Assembly: GCA_963700775.1 (NCBI GenBank) | Contig: CAVOYU010000006.1 | Coordinates: 496,001-560,000, forward strand | Origin: Thermohalobaculum sp963700775 | GTDB taxonomy: Bacteria > Pseudomonadota > Alphaproteobacteria > Rhodobacterales > Rhodobacteraceae | Length of the DNA: 64,000 nt | Direction: 5' to 3' | Shown: piece by piece, positions 53,862-62,302 of the stretch | How positions within the stretch are numbered: the first letter of the stretch is position 1 | How the letters are laid out: each line of letters opens with the position of its first letter | Notes under the pieces: generated by a model | What the model was told of the DNA's origin: nothing | The model's input: the letters and a program-made list of their open reading frames with translations, nothing else | Database searches by the model: none | Translations under genes and position numbers: made by a program

Positions 53862-56288
53862 TCAGCCCGGCCGCAGCCTGTCCAGCACCGCCTCGATATC
53901 GCGGATCGTCAGCTCGCGGTCGGCCTCCGCCAGCCGGTCGAGATCGAGGTTCAGGCCGAAGCCGGGGCGCTCGCGCCGGAAGACTCTCGCATCCATCTCA
54001 GCCTCGCCGTGGAAGCCGCGGACCGCGTAGTTCCGCACCGGCCGGGAGAAGCCCTTGACCATGATCGGATCGCGCTCGTCCGCGGCAATGACATCGCGCG
54101 TCAGCGACCAGGTCTCGTGTGCGAGCAGAATGCCGCCCGCCTCTGCATGGGTCTGCATCCGGGCCGCGAGGTTCACCTCGCCGCCGATGATGGTGTAGTC
54201 CATCCGGTCCTCGCTGCCGAAATTGCCCACCGTGCAGAAGCCCGTGTTGATCCCGATCCTGAGCTGGAACGGCCGCTCCAGACCCTGCGCGCGCCACTCG
54301 GCCTGCAGCTCGCGCATCCGCCGCTGCATGGCGACGGCCATGTTGACGCAGGCGGCCGCGTCCTCCTTCACGCCCCGGCTCTCCGGGTCGCCGAAGAAGA
54401 TCAGAATCGCGTCGCCGATATACTTGTCGATGGTGGCTCCATGCTCCAGCGCGATGCGGGACATTTCGGTCAGGTAACGGTTGAGCAGCCCGGTCAGTTC
54501 CTCGGATTCGAGGCTGTCGGTGGTCTCGGTGAAGCCGGCGATGTCGGAGAAGAAGATCGTCAGCTTCCTGCGCTTCGAGGCGATCGCCACCTGCTGCCGG
54601 CCGCTGAAGATCGAGGAATAGACCTGCGGCGAGAGGTATTTCGACAGCTGGTTCGACAGCGATTCCAGCATCCGGTTCTGTTCGGTGATGCGCTGGCTCG
54701 CCTCGTCGGTGCGGGCCTTCTCCTCGAGCAGCCGGGCCTCGAAGGCCCGGCGCTCGGTGATGTCGCTGTAGATCGCGACGGTGTCGCCGCCCTCGGTGCG
54801 GCGCTCCTTGATCTCAATCCAGCGGCCGCCGCTGCGCTGCTGCACCGTGACGCCGCGCGGCTGGGCGTGCTGGCGGACGCGCCCGGCGATCCATGCCTCG
54901 GCCTGGCCCTCCGCCTCGGGGATCAGGCCGTGGCCCACCGCCTCGCGAATGATCGCCTCGAAGCTCTGGCCCGGCCTGACCGCATCCTCGATCCCGGGAT
55001 AGAGCATTTCGCGGTAGCGGCCGTTCGCCATCACCAGCCGGTCGTCGGCGTCGTAGAGCGAGAAGCCGTCCGAGATGCTCTCGATCGCGCCGGTGAGGCG
55101 CTGCTGACTCTGTCGGACCTCTTCGTCGCGCCGATTGATCTCGCCGACAAAGTGGATGAAGGACCGCGCCATCTCGGCAATCTCGTCGCGCCCGGCCGCG
55201 AGCGGGGCTGCATCGCCTGCCGTCTCCTCGCTCCGCATCGAGTCGCGCAGCCGGTCGAGACGTCGGACCACCGAGAACTGGAAATAGCCGGCGATGCCGA
55301 TCGCGCTGATCAGCCCCAGCAGACCAAGAGCGGTCATGATTCGAGACCGCCGCAGGAGCAGCCCGCCGAGCGAGTCGTTCTGCCTGGCAATGTCGCTTCG
55401 AATGCCGCCGACAACCGCCTCGATCGCCGAAATCAGATCGCCGGACAGGATTTCGTTGCGATCGAGCAGATGATCCGCTTCCGCCCTGAGCTGGACGATC
55501 TGGCGTTGTAGCGAGATCACGCCGCGAGGTCCCGTGACGATCTCGGCCAGTTGCTCCTGGAATTTCGGCAGACGCTCGACTTTCGCGGCCCCCGCTCGGG
55601 CGAGCGTCTCCGATCGGCGCAGGATGCGGCCGGCCTCGCGCTCCAGCTCGTCCAGCTGGTCAACTCCCTTCGCCGCCAGCACGTTCAGCACAACGGTCGT
55701 CATCGCCGTCGCCTCGCCAAGCCAGGCATTGGCGGCGATCCGCCCGGACAGTCGCTGCGTCGCATCGTCGGCGACACCTGGCGTGCCGCGCGACCGGGCC
55801 GCCGCGATCGCGTCCGCGAGCAGCTTGCCCAGGCTGCCAAGGGCCGATCTCAACTCATGCTCGGCGCCGGCCTTGGCAAAGATCGAGGTCGAGATCTCGT
55901 CGGCATTGGCCGAGAGGCCGTCCGATGCCGCGCCGATCTTTGCAATCAAAGCGGTTTCTCCGGTCAACTCGCCCAGTTCGCCTATGAGCTGCTGGAGCGC
56001 GACCTGCCGCTCGTAGACCTGGGTCGTGAAGGCGAGCAGCGTTCCGGTGTCGAGACCCTTGACGAAGAGTCCCGGGGCGAGATCTGACAACAGCTCGCTT
56101 TCCTGCTCGAGGCGCGAGGCGGTTTCCATGGTCCGGAGCTGGGTCGAGGCGACCCGGTCGTAGCTGGAGCGGAACTGGCTGAACGACAGCACCGCCACGA
56201 CCCCGGCGACCGCTATGACCAGCGCCAGCGCCGCCAGCCCCAGCATAAGGCGCGCCGCAACCCCGCGCCTGGCCCACGCACCGGACAT
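53862..56288 (-). CDS. Membrane adenylate/guanylate cyclase with periplasmic sensor, HAMP and PAS domains
   Basis: 808 aa. Membrane helix at about 13-38, a helical periplasmic domain to about 310, second helix 312-333, HAMP-like linker, PAS domain at about 395-515 (IESISDGFSLYDADDRLVMA) and a coiled-coil before the class III cyclase domain at 555-740. The metal aspartates are in KLTIFFSDIAGFTETTD and DKYIGDAILIFFGD; MDYTIIGGEVNLAARMQ follows. It likely turns an external signal into cAMP or cGMP. The start is ATG 56288 behind GGGAGG. It is divergent from a solute-binding protein gene across 188 bp, which could feed its ligand to it. Confidence 0.88.
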   Translation of the reverse strand: MSGAWARRGVAARLMLGLAALALVIAVAGVVAVLSFSQFRSSYDRVASTQLRTMETASRLEQESELLSDLAPGLFVKGLDTGTLLAFTTQVYERQVALQQLIGELGELTGETALIAKIGAASDGLSANADEISTSIFAKAGAEHELRSALGSLGKLLADAIAAARSRGTPGVADDATQRLSGRIAANAWLGEATAMTTVVLNVLAAKGVDQLDELEREAGRILRRSETLARAGAAKVERLPKFQEQLAEIVTGPRGVISLQRQIVQLRAEADHLLDRNEILSGDLISAIEAVVGGIRSDIARQNDSLGGLLLRRSRIMTALGLLGLISAIGIAGYFQFSVVRRLDRLRDSMRSEETAGDAAPLAAGRDEIAEMARSFIHFVGEINRRDEEVRQSQQRLTGAIESISDGFSLYDADDRLVMANGRYREMLYPGIEDAVRPGQSFEAIIREAVGHGLIPEAEGQAEAWIAGRVRQHAQPRGVTVQQRSGGRWIEIKERRTEGGDTVAIYSDITERRAFEARLLEEKARTDEASQRITEQNRMLESLSNQLSKYLSPQVYSSIFSGRQQVAIASKRRKLTIFFSDIAGFTETTDSLESEELTGLLNRYLTEMSRIALEHGATIDKYIGDAILIFFGDPESRGVKEDAAACVNMAVAMQRRMRELQAEWRAQGLERPFQLRIGINTGFCTVGNFGSEDRMDYTIIGGEVNLAARMQTHAEAGGILLAHETWSLTRDVIAADERDPIMVKGFSRPVRNYAVRGFHGEAEMDARVFRRERPGFGLNLDLDRLAEADRELTIRDIEAVLDRLRPG

Positions 56289-56476
56289 GGCCACCCTCCC
56301 CCAGGTTTGCCTCAGCCTCGCGACTCATCCGGCGGCAGATCGCCGATTCGAAATGCGTACACGGAGCCAAATCGCCGTATGATCAGGAGGCTAGGCGATT
56401 CCGTCGTGATTCGTCTTTGCCGCAAATGCCGCTCGGCTGCGATTGTTAGCGGAGACTCTGGGGGGAGTAGTCCAAC

Positions 56477-57325
56477 ATGCAGACGCGTATGCTGCCGATC
56501 TTGATTGCCACTCTTGCTCTTTTGCTCGGCGTGGCGAAGGCGGGCCAGGCCGGCGAAGTCCTGGACCGGGTCCGAAGCACCGGCGTGCTGATCGCGCCCG
56601 AGCCTGACCCTTGGCCGCCTTACGTGTTCCGCAACGACAAGGGCGAGTTTGACGGATTCGACGTCGAGGTGTTCCACGAGATCGCGCGCCGGATGGGCGT
56701 CGAGATCGAATTTGTGCGGAACCCCGACGGATCGGTGATCACCTGGGAGGAGCAGACCTCCGGGCAGTGGGGCGGCAAGTACGACATCGTCGTCAACAGC
56801 ATGACGCCGACCGCGAAGCGCGCCGAGCACATCGTCTTCCCCGCCGCCTATTATTTCGGCCTCGGGGTGCTCGCGGTTCATCGCGACAACTCTACGATCA
56901 GGATTCCCGCCGACGCCAGCGGCAAGCGCATCGGTGCCCTGAAAGGCGCGGTCTACGATACTTATCTTCGGCGTCAGCCGTTCGGCATCGTCGGAATGCC
57001 CCAAGTGTCCTACAAGATCAGCGATCCGGTCATCGTGAACTACAGCCATGAGGACGACGTCTTCGATGCCCTTGCGAAGGGCGACGGCGTCGAAATCGAC
57101 GCCATGGTGAACATGCTGACCGTCGTGATGACGCAGATCAGGGGCGGCAAGCCGTTCAAGATCGTCGGGCAGCCCCTCTACCGCACCCCGCAATGCGTTG
57201 CGATCCTGCCGGGAGATCCCGAGTTTTCCGCCGAACTGAAGCGGATCGTCGACGAAATGCACGCCGACGGCACGCTGACGAACCTGTCGATGAAGTGGTT
57301 CGAGATCGACGTCACCAGACAGTGA
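56477..57325 (+). CDS. Periplasmic solute-binding protein, amino-acid type (SBP_bac_3)
   Basis: 282 aa. Signal peptide at 1-25. The family-3 fold is plain: VRSTGVLIAPEPDPWPPYVF, DKGEFDGFDVEVFHEIARRM, and GKYDIVVNSMTPTAKRAEHI with the ligand-contacting Arg region in that motif. The C-terminal LKRIVDEMHADGTLTNLSMK is typical. No permease or ATPase is adjacent, so it is not a simple ABC transporter part. Divergent from the membrane cyclase gene, which has a large periplasmic domain. Confidence 0.9.
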   Translation: MQTRMLPILIATLALLLGVAKAGQAGEVLDRVRSTGVLIAPEPDPWPPYVFRNDKGEFDGFDVEVFHEIARRMGVEIEFVRNPDGSVITWEEQTSGQWGGKYDIVVNSMTPTAKRAEHIVFPAAYYFGLGVLAVHRDNSTIRIPADASGKRIGALKGAVYDTYLRRQPFGIVGMPQVSYKISDPVIVNYSHEDDVFDALAKGDGVEIDAMVNMLTVVMTQIRGGKPFKIVGQPLYRTPQCVAILPGDPEFSAELKRIVDEMHADGTLTNLSMKWFEIDVTRQ

Positions 57326-57341
57326 AGGGCGACGGAGAAGT

Positions 57342-57746
57342 CTACGCCTCCCCGCCGTCGTCGTGGCCGATCACCAGGTCGCGCAGGGTCACCAGCCCGG
57401 CCAGCGCGTCGTTGCGGGTGACCAGCGCCCGCGTTATCCCCAGCCGGACCAGCAGCCGGATCGCGTAGCGGACGTTCATCTCGGCCGACAGGGTCAGCGC
57501 CGGCTTGGTCATCACCTGGTAGACGCTGGTCCGCTCGGCCGAGCGGTTCTCGGCGATCACATGGGCGGCGATGTCCTGCATCGTGAGAACGCCGTACTCG
57601 TCGCCCTCGTGGCGCCGGTCGATCACCAGCGAGCTGACCTTCAGCCGCTCCATCTCGCGGATCGCGCTGCGGACGCTGGAGAGCCCGTCGACGATATGCA
57701 GCGAGGTGCGCATCACCTCGCCCACCTTCTTGCCGGTCCCGGCCAT
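57342..57746 (-). CDS. Two-CBS-domain protein
   Basis: 134 aa made of two CBS units (VGEVMRTSLHIVDGLSSVRS and VYQVMTKPALTLSAEMNVRY). CBS pairs bind adenine nucleotides and often gate transporters or enzymes. Its ATG (57746-57744) overlaps the PII-like gene's TGA as TGATG, so translation is coupled. It is the last gene of a four-gene operon that begins with two DUF1538 membrane proteins. Its likely job is to report adenylate energy state to that membrane unit (inference). Confidence 0.88.
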   Translation of the reverse strand: MAGTGKKVGEVMRTSLHIVDGLSSVRSAIREMERLKVSSLVIDRRHEGDEYGVLTMQDIAAHVIAENRSAERTSVYQVMTKPALTLSAEMNVRYAIRLLVRLGITRALVTRNDALAGLVTLRDLVIGHDDGGEA

Positions 57747-58099
57747 CACAGCTCCTCCTCGCCGATTTCCCTGCCGATGGTCTCGATCTGGCTGCGCAGC
57801 CCGATCGCGTCCTCGATGTCGATCTGGAAGGCCACCCCGGTGCCGGGCTTGGTGTCGAAGCCGCAGTCGGCGGCGACCTGCTCCAGGATGTGGCGGCTCA
57901 GGTGCTCCTCGACCAGCATCAGGATCATGTCGCGGGCGCCGGCGATGTTGAGGCCGAGGAAGGTCTTGCTGGGCTTCAGCCCCTCGCCGCGCGCATTGGT
58001 GATGACGGTGCAGCCGGTGGCTCCGTTCTCGCGCGCGGTCTTCAGCGCCAGCTCGGTCAGCTCGTCCTCGGTCATCACCACGATCAGCTTGAACTTCAT
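57746..58099 (-). CDS. PII-like signalling protein
   Basis: 117 aa. PII superfamily ferredoxin-like fold: MKFKLIVVMTEDELTELALK at the start (beta1-alpha1) and LGLNIAGARDMILMLVEEHL in the middle, and a closing GVAFQIDIEDAIGLRSQIE. The T-loop is short and differs from classical GlnB/GlnK, so it is a PII-like protein rather than a nitrogen regulator. Such proteins bind nucleotides or small metabolites and control nearby transporters. Its ATG overlaps the stop codon of the second DUF1538 gene by four bases. Confidence 0.85.
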   Translation of the reverse strand: MKFKLIVVMTEDELTELALKTARENGATGCTVITNARGEGLKPSKTFLGLNIAGARDMILMLVEEHLSRHILEQVAADCGFDTKPGTGVAFQIDIEDAIGLRSQIETIGREIGEEEL

Positions 58100-58906
58100 G
58101 CGCTGTCTCCTTCTGCCCCGATTGCGCCGCACCGCCCCTCGGCCCGCTGCGCCCGCCGCACGCGCCATTCGCCGATCTGGGCGTAGCCCATCACCGTGAT
58201 CATCGGGAACAGGCTGGCGAGCGCGATCAGCCCGAACCCGTCCAGCAGCGCGCTCCGCCCCGGCACGGTCGAGGCGAGGCCCAGCCCGAGCGCGGTGACC
58301 AGCGGCACGGTCACCGTCGAGGTGGTGACCCCGCCGGAATCGTAGGCCAGCGGCACGATGGCCCGGCGCCCGCAGGGTCTGCAGCACCACCAGCACGTAG
58401 CCGATGATCATGTAGAGATAGAGCGGCGTCCCGGTCACGATCCGGAACGTGCCGACCGCCAGGCTGGCGGCCACCCCGAGCGCCACCGCGACCCGCAGGC
58501 CCCATGCGCGGATGGTGCCGCCCGACACCTCCTCCGCCTTCAGCGCCACCGCGATCAGCGAGGGCTCCGCGATGGTGGTGGCGAAGCCGATGGCAAAGGC
58601 GAAGATGTAGGTCCAGTAGTAGTCGTGCCACCGAAGCTCGGCGGCCGGCCGCCCGCCGCCGACGAATTCCGGATCGGTGAGCTGCGCCGCCATGCCCTCG
58701 CCGATCGGGAACAGCGCGTGCTCGAGCCCGAACAGGAAGAACGCCAGCCCCAGGACCACATAGAACGAACCGATCAGCACCCGGCGCAGGTTCGGGATGG
58801 TCCGCCTGAGCACGCCGAGCTGGAAGCCGGCGAGGATCGCGGCGATCGGCGCCACGTCGAACAGCGTCGAGCGGAGCGTCGCCCAGAGGTCGGCCGCCAG
58901 GTTCAT
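58096..58906 (-). CDS. DUF1538 family membrane protein, second copy, one frameshift
   Basis: About 269 aa once one extra base at about 58364-58370 is ignored (LQTLRARAIVPLAYDSGG). Seven or so membrane helices; family motifs are ATTIAEPSLIAVALKAEE and AYDSGGVTTSTVTVPLVTAL, shared with the first copy. Probable inner-membrane transporter of unknown substrate, and likely to form a heterodimer with the first copy. Translation coupled on both sides: its ATG overlaps the previous stop (ATGA) and its stop overlaps the PII-like ATG. Confidence 0.85.
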
Positions 58907-59647
58907 GCCATCGCCTCCAGCACCATGCCGAACATGAGCACGAAGACGATCGGCATCAGCGAGGCGAAGGCGATCAGTCCGAAGCCCTCGATCATCGGGT
59001 TGCGGCCCTGGATCACGTTGGCGAGCCCGACCCCCAGCGCGGTCACCAGCGGCACCGTGATGGTCGAGGTGGTCACGCCGCCGGAATCGTAGGCGATGCC
59101 GACGATCTCCTCGGGCGCGACCGCGGTCAGCGCCACCACCAGCACGTATCCGGCGATGATCAACCAGTGGATCGGCCAGCCCTTGAGGATGCGCAGCACG
59201 CCGATGACGATCGAGAGCCCGACCGAGACCGCGACCGTGTAGCGCAGCGCCAGGGCGTGGCGGGCCTCGGTCGCGGCGTCGTCCGCGATCGCGCCCGCCA
59301 GCGCCATCACCTCGGCGGCCTCGTCGGCTGACCGCGATCAGGGCGGGCTCGGCGACCGTGGTCCCGAAACCGAGCGCGAAGGCGAAAAGCAGCAGCCAGA
59401 ACAGCGAGCCCTTGCGGGCGAAGGCGTCGGCCAGCGCCTCGCCCAGCGGGAACAGCGCCATCTCCAGCCCGCGGATGAAGATTGCGAGGCCAAGGAACAC
59501 GAAGACGAAGCCGACGGCGATGCCGCCCAGGTCGTCGACGGGCTGGCGCAGCACCGCGATCTGGAAGAAGGCGACGATGAGCACGATCGGCGCGAGGTCG
59601 CGCAGCGTGCCGCCGAAAAGTGAGAGAAGGCTTCTCACCAGATCCAT
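58903..59647 (-). CDS. DUF1538 family membrane protein, first copy, one frameshift
   Basis: About 247 aa once one extra base at about 59325-59331 is ignored (TTVAEPALIAVSDEAAEVMA). About seven hydrophobic segments (DLAPIVLIVAFFQIAVL, IAVGFVFVFLGLAIFI). Shares the TVAEPALIAVS and AYDSGGVTTSTITVPLVTAL motifs with the second copy, which suggests gene duplication. First gene of the DUF1538-DUF1538-PII-CBS operon. The start is ATG 59647; the upstream in-frame extension of 11 residues is less likely. Confidence 0.85.
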
Positions 59648-59753
59648 GCCGCGCGCCCGGCCCCCCGCGATTGCCTGCAATTCCCGGGCCGTAGCGTAGC
59701 GGATCGGGGTGCGCCGGGCGACATGCGAATTGCCGCGCTCCCCGTCGCCGGAC

Positions 59754-59987
59754 CTATTCCTCGAGCTTGCGCGCCTCGTGGGTCAGCATGATCGGGATGC
59801 CGGAGCGGATCGGATAGGCCAGCATCGCCGAGCGCGACACCAGCTCCTGGTTCGCCGGATCGTATTCCAGCCGCCCCCCGGTCGCCGGGCAGACCAGCGA
59901 TTCGAGCAGCTTCGGCCCCGCCTTCGGACTGCCGGGGTGTTCCGTGGCCTTCATTCCGGACCGGGCATCCGCGTCGCGGCCAGCCAT
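59754..59987 (-). CDS. Trm112/UPF0434-type zinc-ribbon-like small protein
   Basis: 77 aa. The Trm112/YcaR pattern KLLESLVCPATGGRLEYDPA is clear, with YPIRSGIPIMLTHEARKL at the end. Only one of the usual cysteines (CPATGG) remains, as in many bacterial members, so zinc binding is doubtful. Trm112-like proteins activate methyltransferases in eukaryotes; bacterial roles are unknown. The start is ATG 59987 after GGAGGGA. It follows the LON-domain gene by ten bases. Confidence 0.88.
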   Translation of the reverse strand: MAGRDADARSGMKATEHPGSPKAGPKLLESLVCPATGGRLEYDPANQELVSRSAMLAYPIRSGIPIMLTHEARKLEE

Positions 59988-59997
59988 CGCTCCCTCC

Positions 59998-60660
59998 TCA
60001 CTGCACCTGGTCGTCGCTGCCGCCAGGCGTAAGCGCATAGCGCATCAGCGCCATCAGCGTCTCGACCCGGTCCGACAGCCGCGGCGCCTCCAGCAGCGCC
60101 TGTTTCTCCTCGACCGAGAACGGGCACATCATCGACAGCGAGTTGATCAGCAGCTCGGAATCGGCCTCGCGCAGCAACTCCCAGTCGCAGGCGAGCTTCG
60201 CCGAGGTGAAGTAGCGCCGGAGCAGGCCCAGGAACTCCTTGCGGCAGAACTCGGCGATGCCCTCGGCCTCCGGATCCGAGGGGCGCAGATCGGCGGCGAA
60301 GTCGTCCCAGGCGGGACGCACCCGGCGGTAGGGGGTGAAGCCATCCAGCTCGCCCCCGATCCGGAACCGCGAGATCCCGGTCAGCGCGATCAGGTAGCGC
60401 CCGTCCTCGGTCTCGGAGAGCGAGGTCACCCGGCCGGCGCAGCCGATCGAGTGCAGCCGCGGCTGCGGCGCGTCGTCCTCGAAGGGTTGCACCATGCCGA
60501 TCAGCCGGTGGTCCGAGCGCAGCGTGTCGTCGAGCATCGCCAGGTAGCGCGGCTCGAAGATGTTCAGCGGCAGCCGGGCATGGGGCAGCAGGAGCGCCCC
60601 CGGGAGCGGAAAGACGGGGATGACCTCGGGCAGATCGGCCAGGGCGAAACGCCGCGTCAT
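59998..60660 (-). CDS. LON peptidase substrate-binding domain protein
   Basis: 220 aa consisting of the N-terminal LON domain only, without AAA or protease domains: VIPVFPLPGALLLPHARLPL, NIFEPRYLAMLDDTLRSDHR, IGCAGRVTSLSETEDGRYLI. Such stand-alone proteins of unknown role are frequent in alphaproteobacteria next to thioredoxin-like and Trm112-like genes, as here. It starts 11 bp after the thioredoxin-TPR gene stop, forming a minus-strand run of three genes. Confidence 0.92.
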   Translation of the reverse strand: MTRRFALADLPEVIPVFPLPGALLLPHARLPLNIFEPRYLAMLDDTLRSDHRLIGMVQPFEDDAPQPRLHSIGCAGRVTSLSETEDGRYLIALTGISRFRIGGELDGFTPYRRVRPAWDDFAADLRPSDPEAEGIAEFCRKEFLGLLRRYFTSAKLACDWELLREADSELLINSLSMMCPFSVEEKQALLEAPRLSDRVETLMALMRYALTPGGSDDQVQ

Positions 60661-60671
60661 CAACCCTCCTC

Positions 60672-61586
60672 TCAGGAAAAGATCATCGACGAGAGCCGGC
60701 GGCGCCCCTTGAGCGTCAGCGGATCCTTGGGCCCGAAGCTCTCGAACAGCTTGATCAGCTGTTCCTTGGCGGCGCCCCCGTTCCACTCGCGGTCGCGCCG
60801 GAACAGCTCCAGCAGCGTCTCGACCGCGCCTTCGCGGTCCTTCTGCGCCAGCAGCGCCAGCGCCAGGTCGAACCGCGCCTGGTGGTCGTTCGGATCGGCC
60901 TCCAGCTTCGCCTTCAGCGCCCCGGCCTCGCCGGTATCCTTGGCTTGCTCCTCGAGCTCGATCGCCGAGCGGGCGGCGACGATGGCCGCGTCGTTCGCGA
61001 CCTCCGGCGGCGCCATGTCGAGGGTGCGCTTCGCCCGCTCGATCTCGCCGACCGAAAGCTCCGCCCGCGCCAGCCCGGCGATGGCGCGCGGGTTCGCAGG
61101 GTCCTCGCCCAGCACCGCCGCATAGACCTGCGACGCGTCCGCCGCCTCGCCACGCTCCAGCATCCCGTCGGCCTGGTCCAGCGCCTCGTCCAGGCCGGCG
61201 CCCCCGGCTCCGTCGAGCAGCCGCTTGACGAAGGCCTTGATCTCGGACGCCGGCAGCGCGCCCATGAACCCGTCAACCGGCTGGCCGCCGGAGAAGGCGA
61301 ACACCGCCGGGATCGACTGCACCCGGAGCTGGGCGGCGACGCGCTGGTTCTGGTCGACATTGACCTTGACCATCCGCACCGCGCCCTTGGTCGCCCTGAC
61401 CGCCTCCTCCAGCATCGGGCCGAGCTGCTTGCAGGGGCCGCACCAGGGCGCCCAGAAGTCGACGATCACCGGCACCTCGCGCGAGGCCTCGATCACGTCG
61501 GCCATGAAGGTCGCGTCGGTGGCCTCCTTCACCAGATCCCCGGCCCCGTTTCCGCCGGGCGCCGGCGCTTTCCCCAGTTCGATCAT
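60672..61586 (-). CDS. Thioredoxin-TPR co-chaperone, CnoX-like
   Basis: 304 aa. Residues about 22-130 form a thioredoxin with the full WCGPC motif (48-52), followed by TPR helices (GEAADASQVYAAVLGEDPAN; DRFDLALALLAQKDREGAV-like). Organisation matches CnoX/YbbN, a holdase that protects proteins under chlorine stress and passes them to GroEL. E. coli CnoX lacks a redox-active CxxC whereas alphaproteobacterial ones, such as that of Caulobacter, have it; this protein therefore may reduce disulfides as well as hold substrates. Confidence 0.9.
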   Translation of the reverse strand: MIELGKAPAPGGNGAGDLVKEATDATFMADVIEASREVPVIVDFWAPWCGPCKQLGPMLEEAVRATKGAVRMVKVNVDQNQRVAAQLRVQSIPAVFAFSGGQPVDGFMGALPASEIKAFVKRLLDGAGGAGLDEALDQADGMLERGEAADASQVYAAVLGEDPANPRAIAGLARAELSVGEIERAKRTLDMAPPEVANDAAIVAARSAIELEEQAKDTGEAGALKAKLEADPNDHQARFDLALALLAQKDREGAVETLLELFRRDREWNGGAAKEQLIKLFESFGPKDPLTLKGRRRLSSMIFS

Positions 61587-61660
61587 GCAAGTTCCCCGAT
61601 GTTACGGCCGTGTTCCGAGAGATAGGGCCTCGCGCCCCCGGCGGCAATCGCCGCCGCGCG

Positions 61661-62218
61661 TCATTCCGCCGCCCGGCGCGCGCGCTCCTGCGCCTCCAGC
61701 CGGTCGAAATCGACCAGAGCGGGCCGATGCCCGGTCAGCTCGAAGAATTTCAGCAGTCCCGCGGCGGCAACCGCGGTCGTGGCCTCGTTGTGGAGCGGAT
61801 GGGCATTGATCGGGTCCCGCTCCAGCATCTGCCGGTCGAGCGCCAGGTTGACCCGGTGCCCGGTATCGTTGATCAGCCCGAAGGGCGTCACCGCGCCCGG
61901 GCGCACTCCCAGGAGCTCCCACAGCAGATCCTCCCTGCCGAAGCTGAGACCCTTGGCGCCGATCTCCTTCTCCAGGTCGCGGATGCGGATCTGCCGGTCC
62001 TCGAGGCAGGTGGCGAGCCAGACCGCCCCCTTCTTGTCCTTCATGAACATGTTCTTCACATGCGCCCCCGGCAGCTCGCCCCGCAGCGACCGCGACTGCT
62101 CCACGGTGAACAGCGCAGGGTGAGTGTGGTGGCTGTAGGCGATGCCGTTCGCCTCCAGCAGCGCATAGAGCTCGGCCTGCCCGGCCTTGATGTCGCCAGT
62201 GTCGGTCTGGTCGGTCAT
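61661..62218 (-). CDS. Prolyl-tRNA editing protein ProX/YbaK-type
   Basis: 185 aa. YbaK/ProX deacylase domain: AYSHHTHPALFTVEQSRSLR, HVKNMFMKDKKGAVWLATCL with the catalytic-type Lys, FGREDLLWELLGVRPGAVTP and FGLINDTGHRVNLALD. Hydrolyses mischarged Ala- or Cys-tRNA-Pro. Stand-alone editing proteins of this type occur where ProRS lacks its insertion domain. The start is ATG 62218 after GAGGGGGA. Confidence 0.92.
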   Translation of the reverse strand: MTDQTDTGDIKAGQAELYALLEANGIAYSHHTHPALFTVEQSRSLRGELPGAHVKNMFMKDKKGAVWLATCLEDRQIRIRDLEKEIGAKGLSFGREDLLWELLGVRPGAVTPFGLINDTGHRVNLALDRQMLERDPINAHPLHNEATTAVAAAGLLKFFELTGHRPALVDFDRLEAQERARRAAE

Positions 62219-62302
62219 GGGCGGTCCCCCTCGGCGGTCCCCCTCGGAATCGCGCGCACCGTAGCGTGCGCGGGCAGCCAAGGAAACCGCGCCCGCGCGC
62301 CC

